Source: a virus
Virus record (IMG/VR): IMGVR_UViG_3300022072_000154
Location: 1 to 22,026 of that record
Direction: 5' to 3' (one strand)
DNA: 22,026 nucleotides
The translations under genes were made by a program, and so were the position numbers. Positions 14,139 through 19,954 of this stretch are shown here, piece by piece. Under the pieces are notes generated by a model. It saw nothing but the letters and a program-made list of their open reading frames with translations. It searched no databases and had not been told where the DNA came from. Numbering within the stretch: the first letter of the stretch is position 1; every line of letters begins with the position of its first letter.

Positions 14139-14776
14139 TGGCAAAGAGAGATTTCATATTCGACATGGAGACTATTGGTGCAAACGTATTCGTCTGTCCT
14201 GTAGTTGATATGGCATACACCACATTTGATTGGGATAGGTTCTTAACAGATCCTTATACATTCGAAGAGATAGTATCAAGCGTCCAGACAGTGAAAGTCA
14301 ACGTCCTTGAGCAGATGCGTGAGTATGGCTGTGCCTTCAATAAGGTTGATGTTGAATGGTGGGAGAAGCTTCCTAAACTTGCACGAGATAAGTTAAAACC
14401 TTCGGCAGATGACTTGACAGTGGAGGAGTTTTGTAGTACAATACTAACATATCTTAGCGAACAAGGTAAGATCAATTACTGGTGGTCACGAGGCAACACA
14501 TTCGACCCAGTTATCTTATCTAGAAATATGCGAGCTGTAGGTAAAGAAGAGTTGATGAATAAGTTCTTGAAGTTCTATACAGTACGTGATGTACGAACTT
14601 ACATTGATGCGAAGTTCAACTTTACCACAAAGAGTGGATTTGTGCCGCTAGCTGATGAGACTTACTGGAACAACGCTTTCGTTGCCCACGATAGTTCACA
14701 TGATGTTGCAGCAGATGTTTTACGATTACAGACCATATACAGAGCTGAAAACGACTTGGAGCAAACTACACGATGA
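14138..14776 (+). CDS. dexA: DexA-like 3'-5' exonuclease
   Basis: The 212-residue product resembles T4 exonuclease A (227 residues), a DnaQ-fold enzyme that degrades single-stranded DNA. Visible motifs are FDMET (Asp9, Glu11; Exo I), RGNTFDPVIL (Asp123; Exo II) and AHDSSHDVAADV (His188, Asp193; Exo III). The VEWWEKLPKLARDKLKPS segment matches the IEWWKNQSPEARKNIAPS of T4 DexA. AAGGAG lies six bases before the ATG. The stop codon overlaps the ATG of the next gene. It may help recycle host DNA into nucleotides, alongside gp46/47 and the nucleotide-pool enzyme downstream. Confidence 0.9.
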   Translation: MAKRDFIFDMETIGANVFVCPVVDMAYTTFDWDRFLTDPYTFEEIVSSVQTVKVNVLEQMREYGCAFNKVDVEWWEKLPKLARDKLKPSADDLTVEEFCSTILTYLSEQGKINYWWSRGNTFDPVILSRNMRAVGKEELMNKFLKFYTVRDVRTYIDAKFNFTTKSGFVPLADETYWNNAFVAHDSSHDVAADVLRLQTIYRAENDLEQTTR

Positions 14777-15270
14777 ATGTTAAGCATGATAACTCGACTG
14801 GTAATATAAAGTACGCATCGTCAGGCAATATCGACTACGACGCCAAGTATGATGCATCAAGCACTGGCGCAATGCGAGAAGCAATGAACGTTCCCTATAT
14901 GCGCCAGTTGCCGTTAGAGGCACTTGCCGCAGGAGCAGCAGCGCTTGAATATGGTGCTAATAAGTATAGCAATCGTAACTGGGAGAAGGGTCTACCTTGG
15001 CAGCAGATGATTGATAGCCTGAAGCGTCACATTGATGACTTTGAGCGTGGTCATAACTTCGATGACGGTGATGGTGGATCTGGACTAGATCAAGTCTGCA
15101 TGATCATGGCATCATCGATGATGTTAGCTGCTTCCGTAGTTCGAGGCATAGGTGAAGATGATCGTATGGCACCACCTGGCAATCTAACACTTTCTGCCAA
15201 AGAGTGTGCTATTTGGATAGATATGCAGCTCGACAATGCCGAAGAGTTTAAGAACAGAACTACCCCATAA
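14773..15270 (+). CDS. dATP/dGTP diphosphohydrolase-family protein (DUF5664-like)
   Basis: Residues 45-122 of this 165-residue protein match the phage family annotated as dATP/dGTP diphosphohydrolase N-terminal domain (formerly DUF5664): LPLEALAAGAAALEYGANKYSNRNWEKGLPWQQMID, followed by HIDDFERG, and a helix with LDQVCMIMASSMMLA. The all-helical fold, with acidic residues on paired helices, is related to MazG-type pyrophosphohydrolases. Members hydrolyse dNTPs to dNMP; which base is cleaved here cannot be told. It overlaps dexA by four bases (ATGA). Together with the dUTPase it points to control of the nucleotide pool, which would fit a phage with modified DNA, but such enzymes are also found without it. 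Confidence 0.75.
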   Translation: MNVKHDNSTGNIKYASSGNIDYDAKYDASSTGAMREAMNVPYMRQLPLEALAAGAAALEYGANKYSNRNWEKGLPWQQMIDSLKRHIDDFERGHNFDDGDGGSGLDQVCMIMASSMMLAASVVRGIGEDDRMAPPGNLTLSAKECAIWIDMQLDNAEEFKNRTTP

Positions 15271-15275
15271 TAATT

Positions 15276-15289
15276 CTACTATATAGTAG
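15276..15289. repeat. 14-bp perfect palindrome upstream of the clamp gene
   Basis: CTACTATATAGTAG reads the same on both strands and lies 41 bases before the clamp gene ATG, in the only real gap (60 bases) around it. It could bind a dimeric regulator or form a small RNA hairpin; no consensus promoter is visible beside it. Confidence 0.55.
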
Positions 15290-15330
15290 CGATAGTGTGA
15301 CTCTTTAATATAACCAAAGGTGAATATAGT

Positions 15331-15981
15331 ATGAAATTTAGTACCGATACATTGAATATCCTTAAGAACTTCTCGAACATCAACCCAAGCATCGTATTCA
15401 AAGCTGGGTCGACCATTCGAACAATCTCTCCGCAAAAGACTGTTATGGCCGCTGCAACTATTGGTGAGCATGTAGATCAGCAAGCTGGTGTATATGACTT
15501 GTCCCGTTTCTTGGCGACCCTCAGTCTTTTCGAGAATCCAGAGGTAGTATTTGGCACAGATCGATTTACCATTAAGGGCGGTAAAAGCGAACTCAAATAC
15601 ACCTATACCTCTGAGTCCTTGATTGTATCACCTCCAGATAAGGACATCGTTGTTCCTGATCCAGAGGCTACGATCAATGTCAGCTGGTCATCTATTGATA
15701 GTGTTATCCGTGCTACGGGTGTGCTACAGTTGCCAGAAGTCGCTTTCGTTAGTGATGGTACGACCATTTCAATGTCAGCGGTTGATAGTAAGACATCGAC
15801 TGCCGATAAGTATGAGATCGTCATTGCAGAAGGCGTTGACACCGTGCCCTTTAATATGGTTATCAAGACTGATAATCTAAAGCTAGTACATGCTGATTAT
15901 GTGGTAACGTTATCCTCTAAGGGCATGGCACACTTTAAGTCCGATAAAGTCCAGTACTGGATAGCAATCGAGTCCAAGTGA
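15331..15981 (+). CDS. 45: DNA polymerase sliding clamp, gp45-like
   Basis: This is the trimeric ring that tethers the polymerase and also activates late transcription with gp55. The 216-residue product (T4: 228) begins MKFSTDTLNILKNFSNINPSIVFKAGSTIRT, closely parallel to MKLSKDTTALLKNFATINSGIMLKSG of T4 gp45, and keeps the YDLSRFLATLSLF segment and a C-terminal GMAHFKSDKVQYWIAIES strand pair. AAAGGTGA supplies the ribosome site. It is followed by a small conserved gene and then the clamp loader, as in marine T4-like phages. No clear own promoter was found; a 14-bp palindrome lies upstream. Confidence 0.94.
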   Translation: MKFSTDTLNILKNFSNINPSIVFKAGSTIRTISPQKTVMAAATIGEHVDQQAGVYDLSRFLATLSLFENPEVVFGTDRFTIKGGKSELKYTYTSESLIVSPPDKDIVVPDPEATINVSWSSIDSVIRATGVLQLPEVAFVSDGTTISMSAVDSKTSTADKYEIVIAEGVDTVPFNMVIKTDNLKLVHADYVVTLSSKGMAHFKSDKVQYWIAIESK

Positions 15982-16027
15982 TACACAACCAGAATTACAA
16001 CTTTATAATAACCCAGGAGAACACATT

Positions 16028-16309
16028 ATGACCGATAAAACTACAGCTGTTGAAGGCGAAACTCAAGAACAAGAACAGGGCCCAGGTCTGTCACTCAATG
16101 ACATCTTGTCCGCTGTTCAAATTATTGACGTAACAGTTCAACGTGGTGCATTCAAAGGCGAAGAACTCGTAACAATCAGTACAGTTCGGGAGCGACTGAT
16201 TGCGTTCTTACGTCATGCTAAAGAGCAGGGCCAAGAAGTCAATCTTCCACCATCAATGTACAACGCTCCAGAAGAGCCATCTGAGGCCGAAGAAGCACCT
16301 GCTGTCTGA
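16028..16309 (+). CDS. Small conserved protein between clamp and clamp loader
   Basis: The 93-residue product has acidic ends and a helical core LSLNDILSAVQIIDVTVQRGAFKGEELVTISTVRERLIAFL. I recall similar small proteins (a 'xIVDxxxQRGAF...' pattern) beside the clamp genes in cyanophage-like genomes, where they remain uncharacterised. AGGAGA is seven bases before the ATG. Position suggests a replisome or transcription link, comparable to T4 RpbA, though the sequence does not resemble RpbA. A terminator-like hairpin follows the stop. Confidence 0.75.
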   Translation: MTDKTTAVEGETQEQEQGPGLSLNDILSAVQIIDVTVQRGAFKGEELVTISTVRERLIAFLRHAKEQGQEVNLPPSMYNAPEEPSEAEEAPAV

Positions 16310-16322
16310 TCAAAATAAGAGT

Positions 16323-16351
16323 GGGGAAGATTGACTTCCCCTTCTCTTTCT
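16323..16351 (+). terminator. Terminator-like hairpin after the 93-residue gene
   Basis: GGGGAAG (16323-16329) pairs with CTTCCCC (16335-16341) around a five-base loop, then a pyrimidine-rich stretch (TTCTCTTTCTG) follows. The tail is not a pure T-run, so termination may be partial. The loop and second arm overlap the -35 box of the next promoter. Confidence 0.6.
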
Positions 16352-16359
16352 GTTATACT
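16331..16359 (+). promoter_or_regulatory. Sigma70-type promoter for the clamp loader operon
   Basis: TTGACT (16331-16336) and TATACT (16354-16359), each one base off consensus, with a 17-base spacer, 50 bases before the ATG of gene 44. The -35 box is embedded in the hairpin at 16323. It would drive genes 44, the zinc protein, 62, regA and dUTPase. Confidence 0.55.
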
Positions 16360-16408
16360 TGACGACTGAATTACGGCATTACGCATTATTATATTATGGA
16401 GAGTTACT

Positions 16409-17362
16409 ATGACAGTTTCTAAGCAGGACAACTTCATCTGGGTTGAGGCATACCGCCCTCAAACAGTTCAAGATACCATCCTTCCTGCCGATCTAAAGAA
16501 GACCTTCCAACAGTTCGTCGATCAAAAGAACGTACCCAATCTACTATTAAGTGGGCGTGCTGGCATTGGTAAGACTACTATTGCTAAGGCTATGTTAGAA
16601 GAGATTGGATCGGATTACATAACAATCAACGGTTCTATGAATGGTAATATCGACACACTTCGACACGAGATATCAAACTTTGCGTCAAGTGTATCATTCA
16701 CGGGTGGACGTAAGTACGTTATCTTAGATGAAGCTGATTATCTGAACCCAAACTCGACTCAACCAGCACTACGTAACTTCATGGAGGAGTTCTCGAAGAA
16801 CTGTGGCTTTATCATGACCTGTAACTTTAAGAACAGGATCATTGAGCCACTGCACTCTCGATGTAGTGTTATTGAGTTTAGCATTGACCGGGCTGACAAG
16901 CCTAAGCTCGCATCTCAGTTTTTCAAACGAGTGTGCGGAATTTTGGATGGCGAAGGAGTTACTTATGATCAGAAAGCAGTTGCAGAACTTGTACAACTTT
17001 ATTTTCCCGATTGGCGCAGAGTCCTTAATGAACTACAGCGTTATGCTACTACTGGTAGTATTGATGCTGGTATTCTAGCAAACAAGTCTGGTGATAGTAT
17101 CAGCGGTCTCATCGATCTAATGAAGGCCAAAGATTTTACTGCGACTCGTAAGTGGGTAGCTGAGAATGTTGACGTGGACTCTGCCGTACTCTATCGTCAG
17201 TTATATGATGTACTGCCGTCTAAGGTCAGCACAACTCAGAGTATTGCTGAAGCGATTATCATCCTCGCTGATTACCAATACAAAGAGGCATTCGTCGCTA
17301 ATACTGAAATCAATCGAGTTGCTGCCCTTGCTACTCTCATGGCGGAGATCGACTGGAAATGA
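16409..17362 (+). CDS. 44: Clamp loader ATPase subunit, gp44-like
   Basis: This AAA+ subunit opens and loads the sliding clamp with gp62. The 317-residue product (T4: 319) starts with WVEAYRPQTVQDTILP, the usual opening of replication factor C proteins, then Walker A GRAGIGKTT (Lys55), Walker B ILDEAD (105-110), sensor 1 FIMTCNFKN and the SRC arginine-finger motif (150-152). GGAGAG at 16398-16403 is the ribosome site. Its stop overlaps the start of the zinc-binding gene by four bases (ATGA). Confidence 0.96.
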   Translation: MTVSKQDNFIWVEAYRPQTVQDTILPADLKKTFQQFVDQKNVPNLLLSGRAGIGKTTIAKAMLEEIGSDYITINGSMNGNIDTLRHEISNFASSVSFTGGRKYVILDEADYLNPNSTQPALRNFMEEFSKNCGFIMTCNFKNRIIEPLHSRCSVIEFSIDRADKPKLASQFFKRVCGILDGEGVTYDQKAVAELVQLYFPDWRRVLNELQRYATTGSIDAGILANKSGDSISGLIDLMKAKDFTATRKWVAENVDVDSAVLYRQLYDVLPSKVSTTQSIAEAIIILADYQYKEAFVANTEINRVAALATLMAEIDWK

Positions 17363-17562
17363 GTATATTCAAGTCTAAAGTTCCACCAAAGGAATGCCTC
17401 ATCTGCGCCGATGCTGTTGGTGAGAATCCTTCCGAAGTACGATACAAGTATCAGGATGGGGAAGGTGTTGCGTACCTATGTAAGAAGTGCTCGGACTCTA
17501 TGAACAAAGATAATGTCAATAGTGATGACGAAGAGGATGTCGAGTATGGCGAATCCATTTGA
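17359..17562 (+). CDS. Small zinc-binding protein between genes 44 and 62
   Basis: The 67-residue product has a CLIC and CKKC pair (Cys13, Cys16 and two more near residues 41-44), spaced like a treble-clef or zinc ribbon, and a strongly acidic tail. T4 has no gene here. It overlaps gene 44 by ATGA and runs 17 bases into gene 62, so all three are translationally linked. It may help set the ratio of gp44 to gp62, or bind replication or transcription proteins; neither is shown by the sequence. Confidence 0.75.
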   Translation: MSIFKSKVPPKECLICADAVGENPSEVRYKYQDGEGVAYLCKKCSDSMNKDNVNSDDEEDVEYGESI

Positions 17563-17941
17563 GTATCTAACGTCGATTAATAGCACTAAAAAGAATATGA
17601 TGCGTGATAGTGAGAACGATGTGTTGGCTGAGAAGGGATACGAGCCTTGGCTTGTTAACAAGGCTCTATCGTACTTCCCAGACACCATTCTACACGCCAA
17701 CCTGATGAATCAATATCATCATTTGGATAAGCGCCCCCAATACGAATGTCTTATAAATAGCATTAGACCCAAAAAGCGATTTGCGAAATGGGTCAAAAGT
17801 GCTAGTGATGAAGGACTTGACTTGGTGTGCGAATATTATAAATGCAATACGATTATCGCCCAAGACTACCTATCTTTGTTGTCTAGTGAAGAGTTAGACA
17901 CTATAAAACAGCGATTAGATACGGGTGGCATTAAAAAATGA
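17546..17941 (+). CDS. 62: Clamp loader small subunit, gp62-like (short form)
   Basis: The 131-residue product (from ATG 17546) is the non-ATPase subunit of the clamp loader. It resembles the short gp62 of cyanophage-like T4 relatives: NPFEYLTSINSTKKNMM, WLVNKALSYFPDTILHANLMNQYHHLDKRPQYECLIN, then RPKKRFAKWVK, and a C-terminal LSSEELDTIKQRL. T4 gp62 is 187 residues and shares VENALSQFPE...MN and RGKRYGKW with it. AGAGGA about ten bases upstream and the MANPFEYL start favour 17546 over an upstream ATG at 17513. The end overlaps regA by four bases. Confidence 0.88.
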   Translation: MANPFEYLTSINSTKKNMMRDSENDVLAEKGYEPWLVNKALSYFPDTILHANLMNQYHHLDKRPQYECLINSIRPKKRFAKWVKSASDEGLDLVCEYYKCNTIIAQDYLSLLSSEELDTIKQRLDTGGIKK

Positions 17942-18333
17942 ACTTAATAGATGAACTCATCGAGGTTACTCTACCAAGCGAAGAGAGTTTTCTGAAGGTA
18001 AAGGAAACCTTAACCCGAATTGGTATTGCCTCTAAGAAAGAACAGAAACTGTTTCAGTCTTGTCATATACTGCATAAGCAAGGCAGATATTACATCGTAC
18101 ACTTCAAAGAACTGTTCATGTTAGACGGCAAAACGAACGACTTCTCCATCGAAGATAAAGCACGACGAAACACTATCACAGCACTTCTTTCTGAGTGGGA
18201 ATTAGTCAAACCTGTAGACGCAGCAGCAATTGCAGAGCCACTTGCCCCACTGTCTCAGATTAAGATTCTTCCTCATAAAGAGAAGGGCGAATGGGAACTG
18301 ATTGCCAAATACTCTATTGGCAAAAAACGATAA
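17938..18333 (+). CDS. regA: Translational repressor RegA
   Basis: RegA binds early mRNAs around their start codons and turns off their translation. The 131-residue product (T4: 122) contains SFLKVKETLTRIGIASKKEQKLFQSCHILHKQGRYYIVHFKE, nearly the same as LKVKETLTRMGIANNKDKVLYQSCHILQKKGLYYIVHFKE in T4, and ends with EWELIAKYSIGKKR, like the HEWKLVPKYTIGN end. It overlaps gene 62 by ATGA and has only a poor ribosome site of its own. In T4 it is the next gene after 62, as here. Confidence 0.96.
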   Translation: MNLIDELIEVTLPSEESFLKVKETLTRIGIASKKEQKLFQSCHILHKQGRYYIVHFKELFMLDGKTNDFSIEDKARRNTITALLSEWELVKPVDAAAIAEPLAPLSQIKILPHKEKGEWELIAKYSIGKKR

Positions 18334-18349
18334 CATAGGAATCTATATT

Positions 18350-18895
18350 ATGTCACTTGATACATGGGATGCATTTGGTCTATTGATGAAACCCAAGCTA
18401 CATATACACAAGCTCTTTGATGAAGCACATCTTCCAACATATGCCACCGATTGGTCGGCTTGCTTCGATATCAGAGCATCCATCCGAGTGGGCGATGAAG
18501 TCACTGTTATGGACTTCAATAACGTTAAGCGTAAGGTCGTCTACGAAGATGGTATCAGTCTTAGGTTTGGCGAGCGAGTGCTTATCCCAACCGGACTAGT
18601 ATTCGATTTGGCGGAAGAACAGTCCCTACGGATTCACCCTAGATCTGGTCTTGCGTGGAAGAATGGCATCACTCTGGCAAATGCAGAGGGTGTCATTGAT
18701 GCCGACTATGTACAGCAGACCTTTGTTATGCTGCTACAGACATCTGACCCAGATGAGGCTTTTGTTATACGTGACGGTGATCGTATCGCTCAAGGCGAAA
18801 TCGTTGCCAATGCGCAAGTACTCTTTACCGTCACAGACACGCTTCCTGCGGAAAAGACTGATCGAGTTGGTGGATTTGGATCAACCGGAGTCTAG
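18350..18895 (+). CDS. dut: dUTPase (deoxyuridine 5'-triphosphate nucleotidohydrolase)
   Basis: This enzyme converts dUTP to dUMP and keeps uracil out of DNA while supplying thymidylate precursor. The 181-residue product has all five trimeric dUTPase motifs: DWSACFDIRA (34-43), HPRSGLAWKNGI (96-107), GVIDADY (114-120), GDRIAQ (143-148) and RVGGFGSTG (172-180). An extra loop (about residues 46-72) between motifs I and II makes it longer than the usual 150. I chose ATG 18350 with AGGA nine bases upstream; an earlier in-frame start would overlap regA. T4 has no dUTPase of this type, as its gp56 does the job. Confidence 0.93.
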   Translation: MSLDTWDAFGLLMKPKLHIHKLFDEAHLPTYATDWSACFDIRASIRVGDEVTVMDFNNVKRKVVYEDGISLRFGERVLIPTGLVFDLAEEQSLRIHPRSGLAWKNGITLANAEGVIDADYVQQTFVMLLQTSDPDEAFVIRDGDRIAQGEIVANAQVLFTVTDTLPAEKTDRVGGFGSTGV

Positions 18896-18896
18896 A

Positions 18897-19112
18897 ATGC
18901 ACATCCAGTTGGAGTTCGACTTCTATACACAGCAGCTGCCGGAACAGCTTATACTACATCTGGATAGTTTTGTCGAGTTTAACTTTCGGTCGTATGACCC
19001 GGCGATGACATTTGGTGCAGTAAATAGTTTTTCCGATGCAGCAAACAGTCTGAATTCTGACAATCTTAGAGTATCCGTATCACATATCCCAGCTGGTACC
19101 TCTCTAGATTGA
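18897..19112 (+). CDS. Small protein of unknown function
   Basis: The 71-residue product begins MHIQLEFDFYTQQLPEQLILHLD and is not recognised. It starts one base after the dUTPase stop, with GGAG six bases upstream of the ATG, so it should be translated as part of the clamp loader operon. It contains several aromatic residues but no cysteines, membrane segment or known motif. Confidence 0.65.
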   Translation: MHIQLEFDFYTQQLPEQLILHLDSFVEFNFRSYDPAMTFGAVNSFSDAANSLNSDNLRVSVSHIPAGTSLD

Positions 19113-19156
19113 ATTGTAACATATTGTAAAAATACAAGAATTCTTTATACAATACG

Positions 19157-19164
19157 TATAAATA
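19157..19164 (+). promoter_or_regulatory. T4-type late promoter for the Hsp20 gene
   Basis: Exact TATAAATA, 58 bases before the Hsp20 ATG, in a 110-base gap. The leader contains an imperfect hairpin at 19170-19188 (GAGT/ACTC ends) before a strong GGAGGT ribosome site at 19211-19216. Confidence 0.82.
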
Positions 19165-19222
19165 ATCGTGAGTTGCCTTAGGGGACTCATAACTTAACCC
19201 TTGCTTAATTGGAGGTCATAAC

Positions 19223-19681
19223 ATGACTTATATGCAAACACAATACGACCCATTCACCACCGTAGGATTTGACAGAATCTTTGATCGCATTTCTGCATTG
19301 CAGATGCCACAGACACATAAGGCAACGAACTATCCGCCTTATAACATCACTAAGGAAAGTGATACAACGTATATCGTTGAACTTGCCGTAGCCGGATTCA
19401 CAGACGAGACTATTGACATTGAAGTCAAAGACTATATTCTTACCATCGAAGGTAAGGTAGCAGAGTCTACTGATAAGGAGTACATCCATAAAGGTATTGC
19501 CGCTCGTGCCTTCACGAGATCGTTCACGCTCGCAGAGACAGTGATCGTAAGGGAAGCTGGATTGGAGAATGGTATGCTTCGTATACTGTTAGAGAATATA
19601 ATTCCCGAAGAGCGTAAGCCCAAGAAGATCAGTATTGGGCAGAAGCTAACAGTCGGAAAACCAGAATTACTCGTAGAGTGA
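19223..19681 (+). CDS. Small heat shock protein, Hsp20 family
   Basis: The 152-residue product is an alpha-crystallin-type chaperone that holds unfolding proteins. The core is NYPPYNITKESDTTYIVELAVAGFTDETIDIEVKDYILTIEGK, followed by FTRSFTLAETVIVREAGLENGMLRILLENIIP, the usual VEV...GLE-x-GxLxIxL pattern of IbpA-like proteins, then a short C-terminal I-x-I-like ISIGQ. Phage Hsp20 genes are a common trait of marine T4-like phages. A strong GGAGGT lies six bases before the ATG, and the exact late promoter upstream places it among late genes, so it may assist head or tail folding. Confidence 0.93.
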   Translation: MTYMQTQYDPFTTVGFDRIFDRISALQMPQTHKATNYPPYNITKESDTTYIVELAVAGFTDETIDIEVKDYILTIEGKVAESTDKEYIHKGIAARAFTRSFTLAETVIVREAGLENGMLRILLENIIPEERKPKKISIGQKLTVGKPELLVE

Positions 19682-19687
19682 TTATTA

Positions 19688-19709
19688 GGGTGGGGCTTCG
19701 GCCCTGCCC
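19688..19709 (+). terminator. UUCG hairpin after the Hsp20 gene
   Basis: GGGTGGGGC and GCCCTGCCC form a 9-bp stem with two G-U pairs and a TTCG tetraloop, six bases after the Hsp20 stop. No T-run follows, so it may act as a 3' end stabiliser or a weak terminator. Confidence 0.55.
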
Positions 19710-19732
19710 ACAATCAACCAGATCAGGAGAAA

Positions 19733-19861
19733 ATGAAGACTATGGGACGTGCGACCTCTTTAGGTAAGAGTGGTGACGTTTTCTGTGACGTAGTGGCTAT
19801 ATTGACACTTTTAACAGTTAGCACCTTTGTAATATTCAGCTGTATGACAATGCTTATGTAA
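19733..19861 (+). CDS. 42-residue membrane peptide
   Basis: A short open frame encodes MKTMGRATSLGKSGDVF followed by one hydrophobic segment (about residues 20-42, VVAILTLLTVSTFVIFSC...). AGGAG at 19725-19729 precedes it, three bases from ATG 19733 or twelve from ATG 19742 in the same frame; neither spacing is ideal. One membrane span with a short basic N-terminus fits a small phage inner-membrane peptide, such as a lysis- or exclusion-related factor, but no family is recognised. It lies between Hsp20 and ligase. Confidence 0.45.
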   Translation: MKTMGRATSLGKSGDVFCDVVAILTLLTVSTFVIFSCMTMLM

Positions 19862-19882
19862 CATCCCCGCCTAACACCCAAG

Positions 19883-19897
19883 AGAACTTCAAGTTCT
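19883..19897. repeat. Inverted repeat beside the ligase promoter
   Basis: AGAACTT-C-AAGTTCT is a perfect 7-bp inverted repeat ending two bases before the -35 box of the ligase promoter. It could be an operator for a dimeric regulator. Confidence 0.5.
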
Positions 19898-19899
19898 GC

Positions 19900-19928
19900 T
19901 TGACAATCCAAAATACCCATGTTATAAT
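19900..19928 (+). promoter_or_regulatory. Sigma70-type early promoter for DNA ligase
   Basis: TTGACA (19900-19905) and TATAAT (19923-19928) with a 17-base spacer, 26 bases before the ligase ATG. The leader ATCATATCAAGTGAGG closely matches the gene 55 leader at 6050-6067. Confidence 0.93.
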
Positions 19929-19954
19929 ATATCATATCAAGTGAGGGCTATACT

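Noticed and set aside
14773-15270. MazZ of the 2-aminoadenine (Z-genome) pathway
   Set aside because: The family is related only in general fold and annotation; no PurZ or DatZ is in the window, so a Z-genome cannot be claimed.
16004-16009. TATAAT before the 93-residue gene
   Set aside because: No -35 element at a sensible distance; the string lies in an A/T-rich leader and may be chance.
17752-17759. TATAAATA late promoter inside gene 62, 179 bases before regA
   Set aside because: About one chance occurrence is expected in a window of this size and base composition, and it lies inside coding sequence far from the next start. Kept out unless late transcripts begin there.
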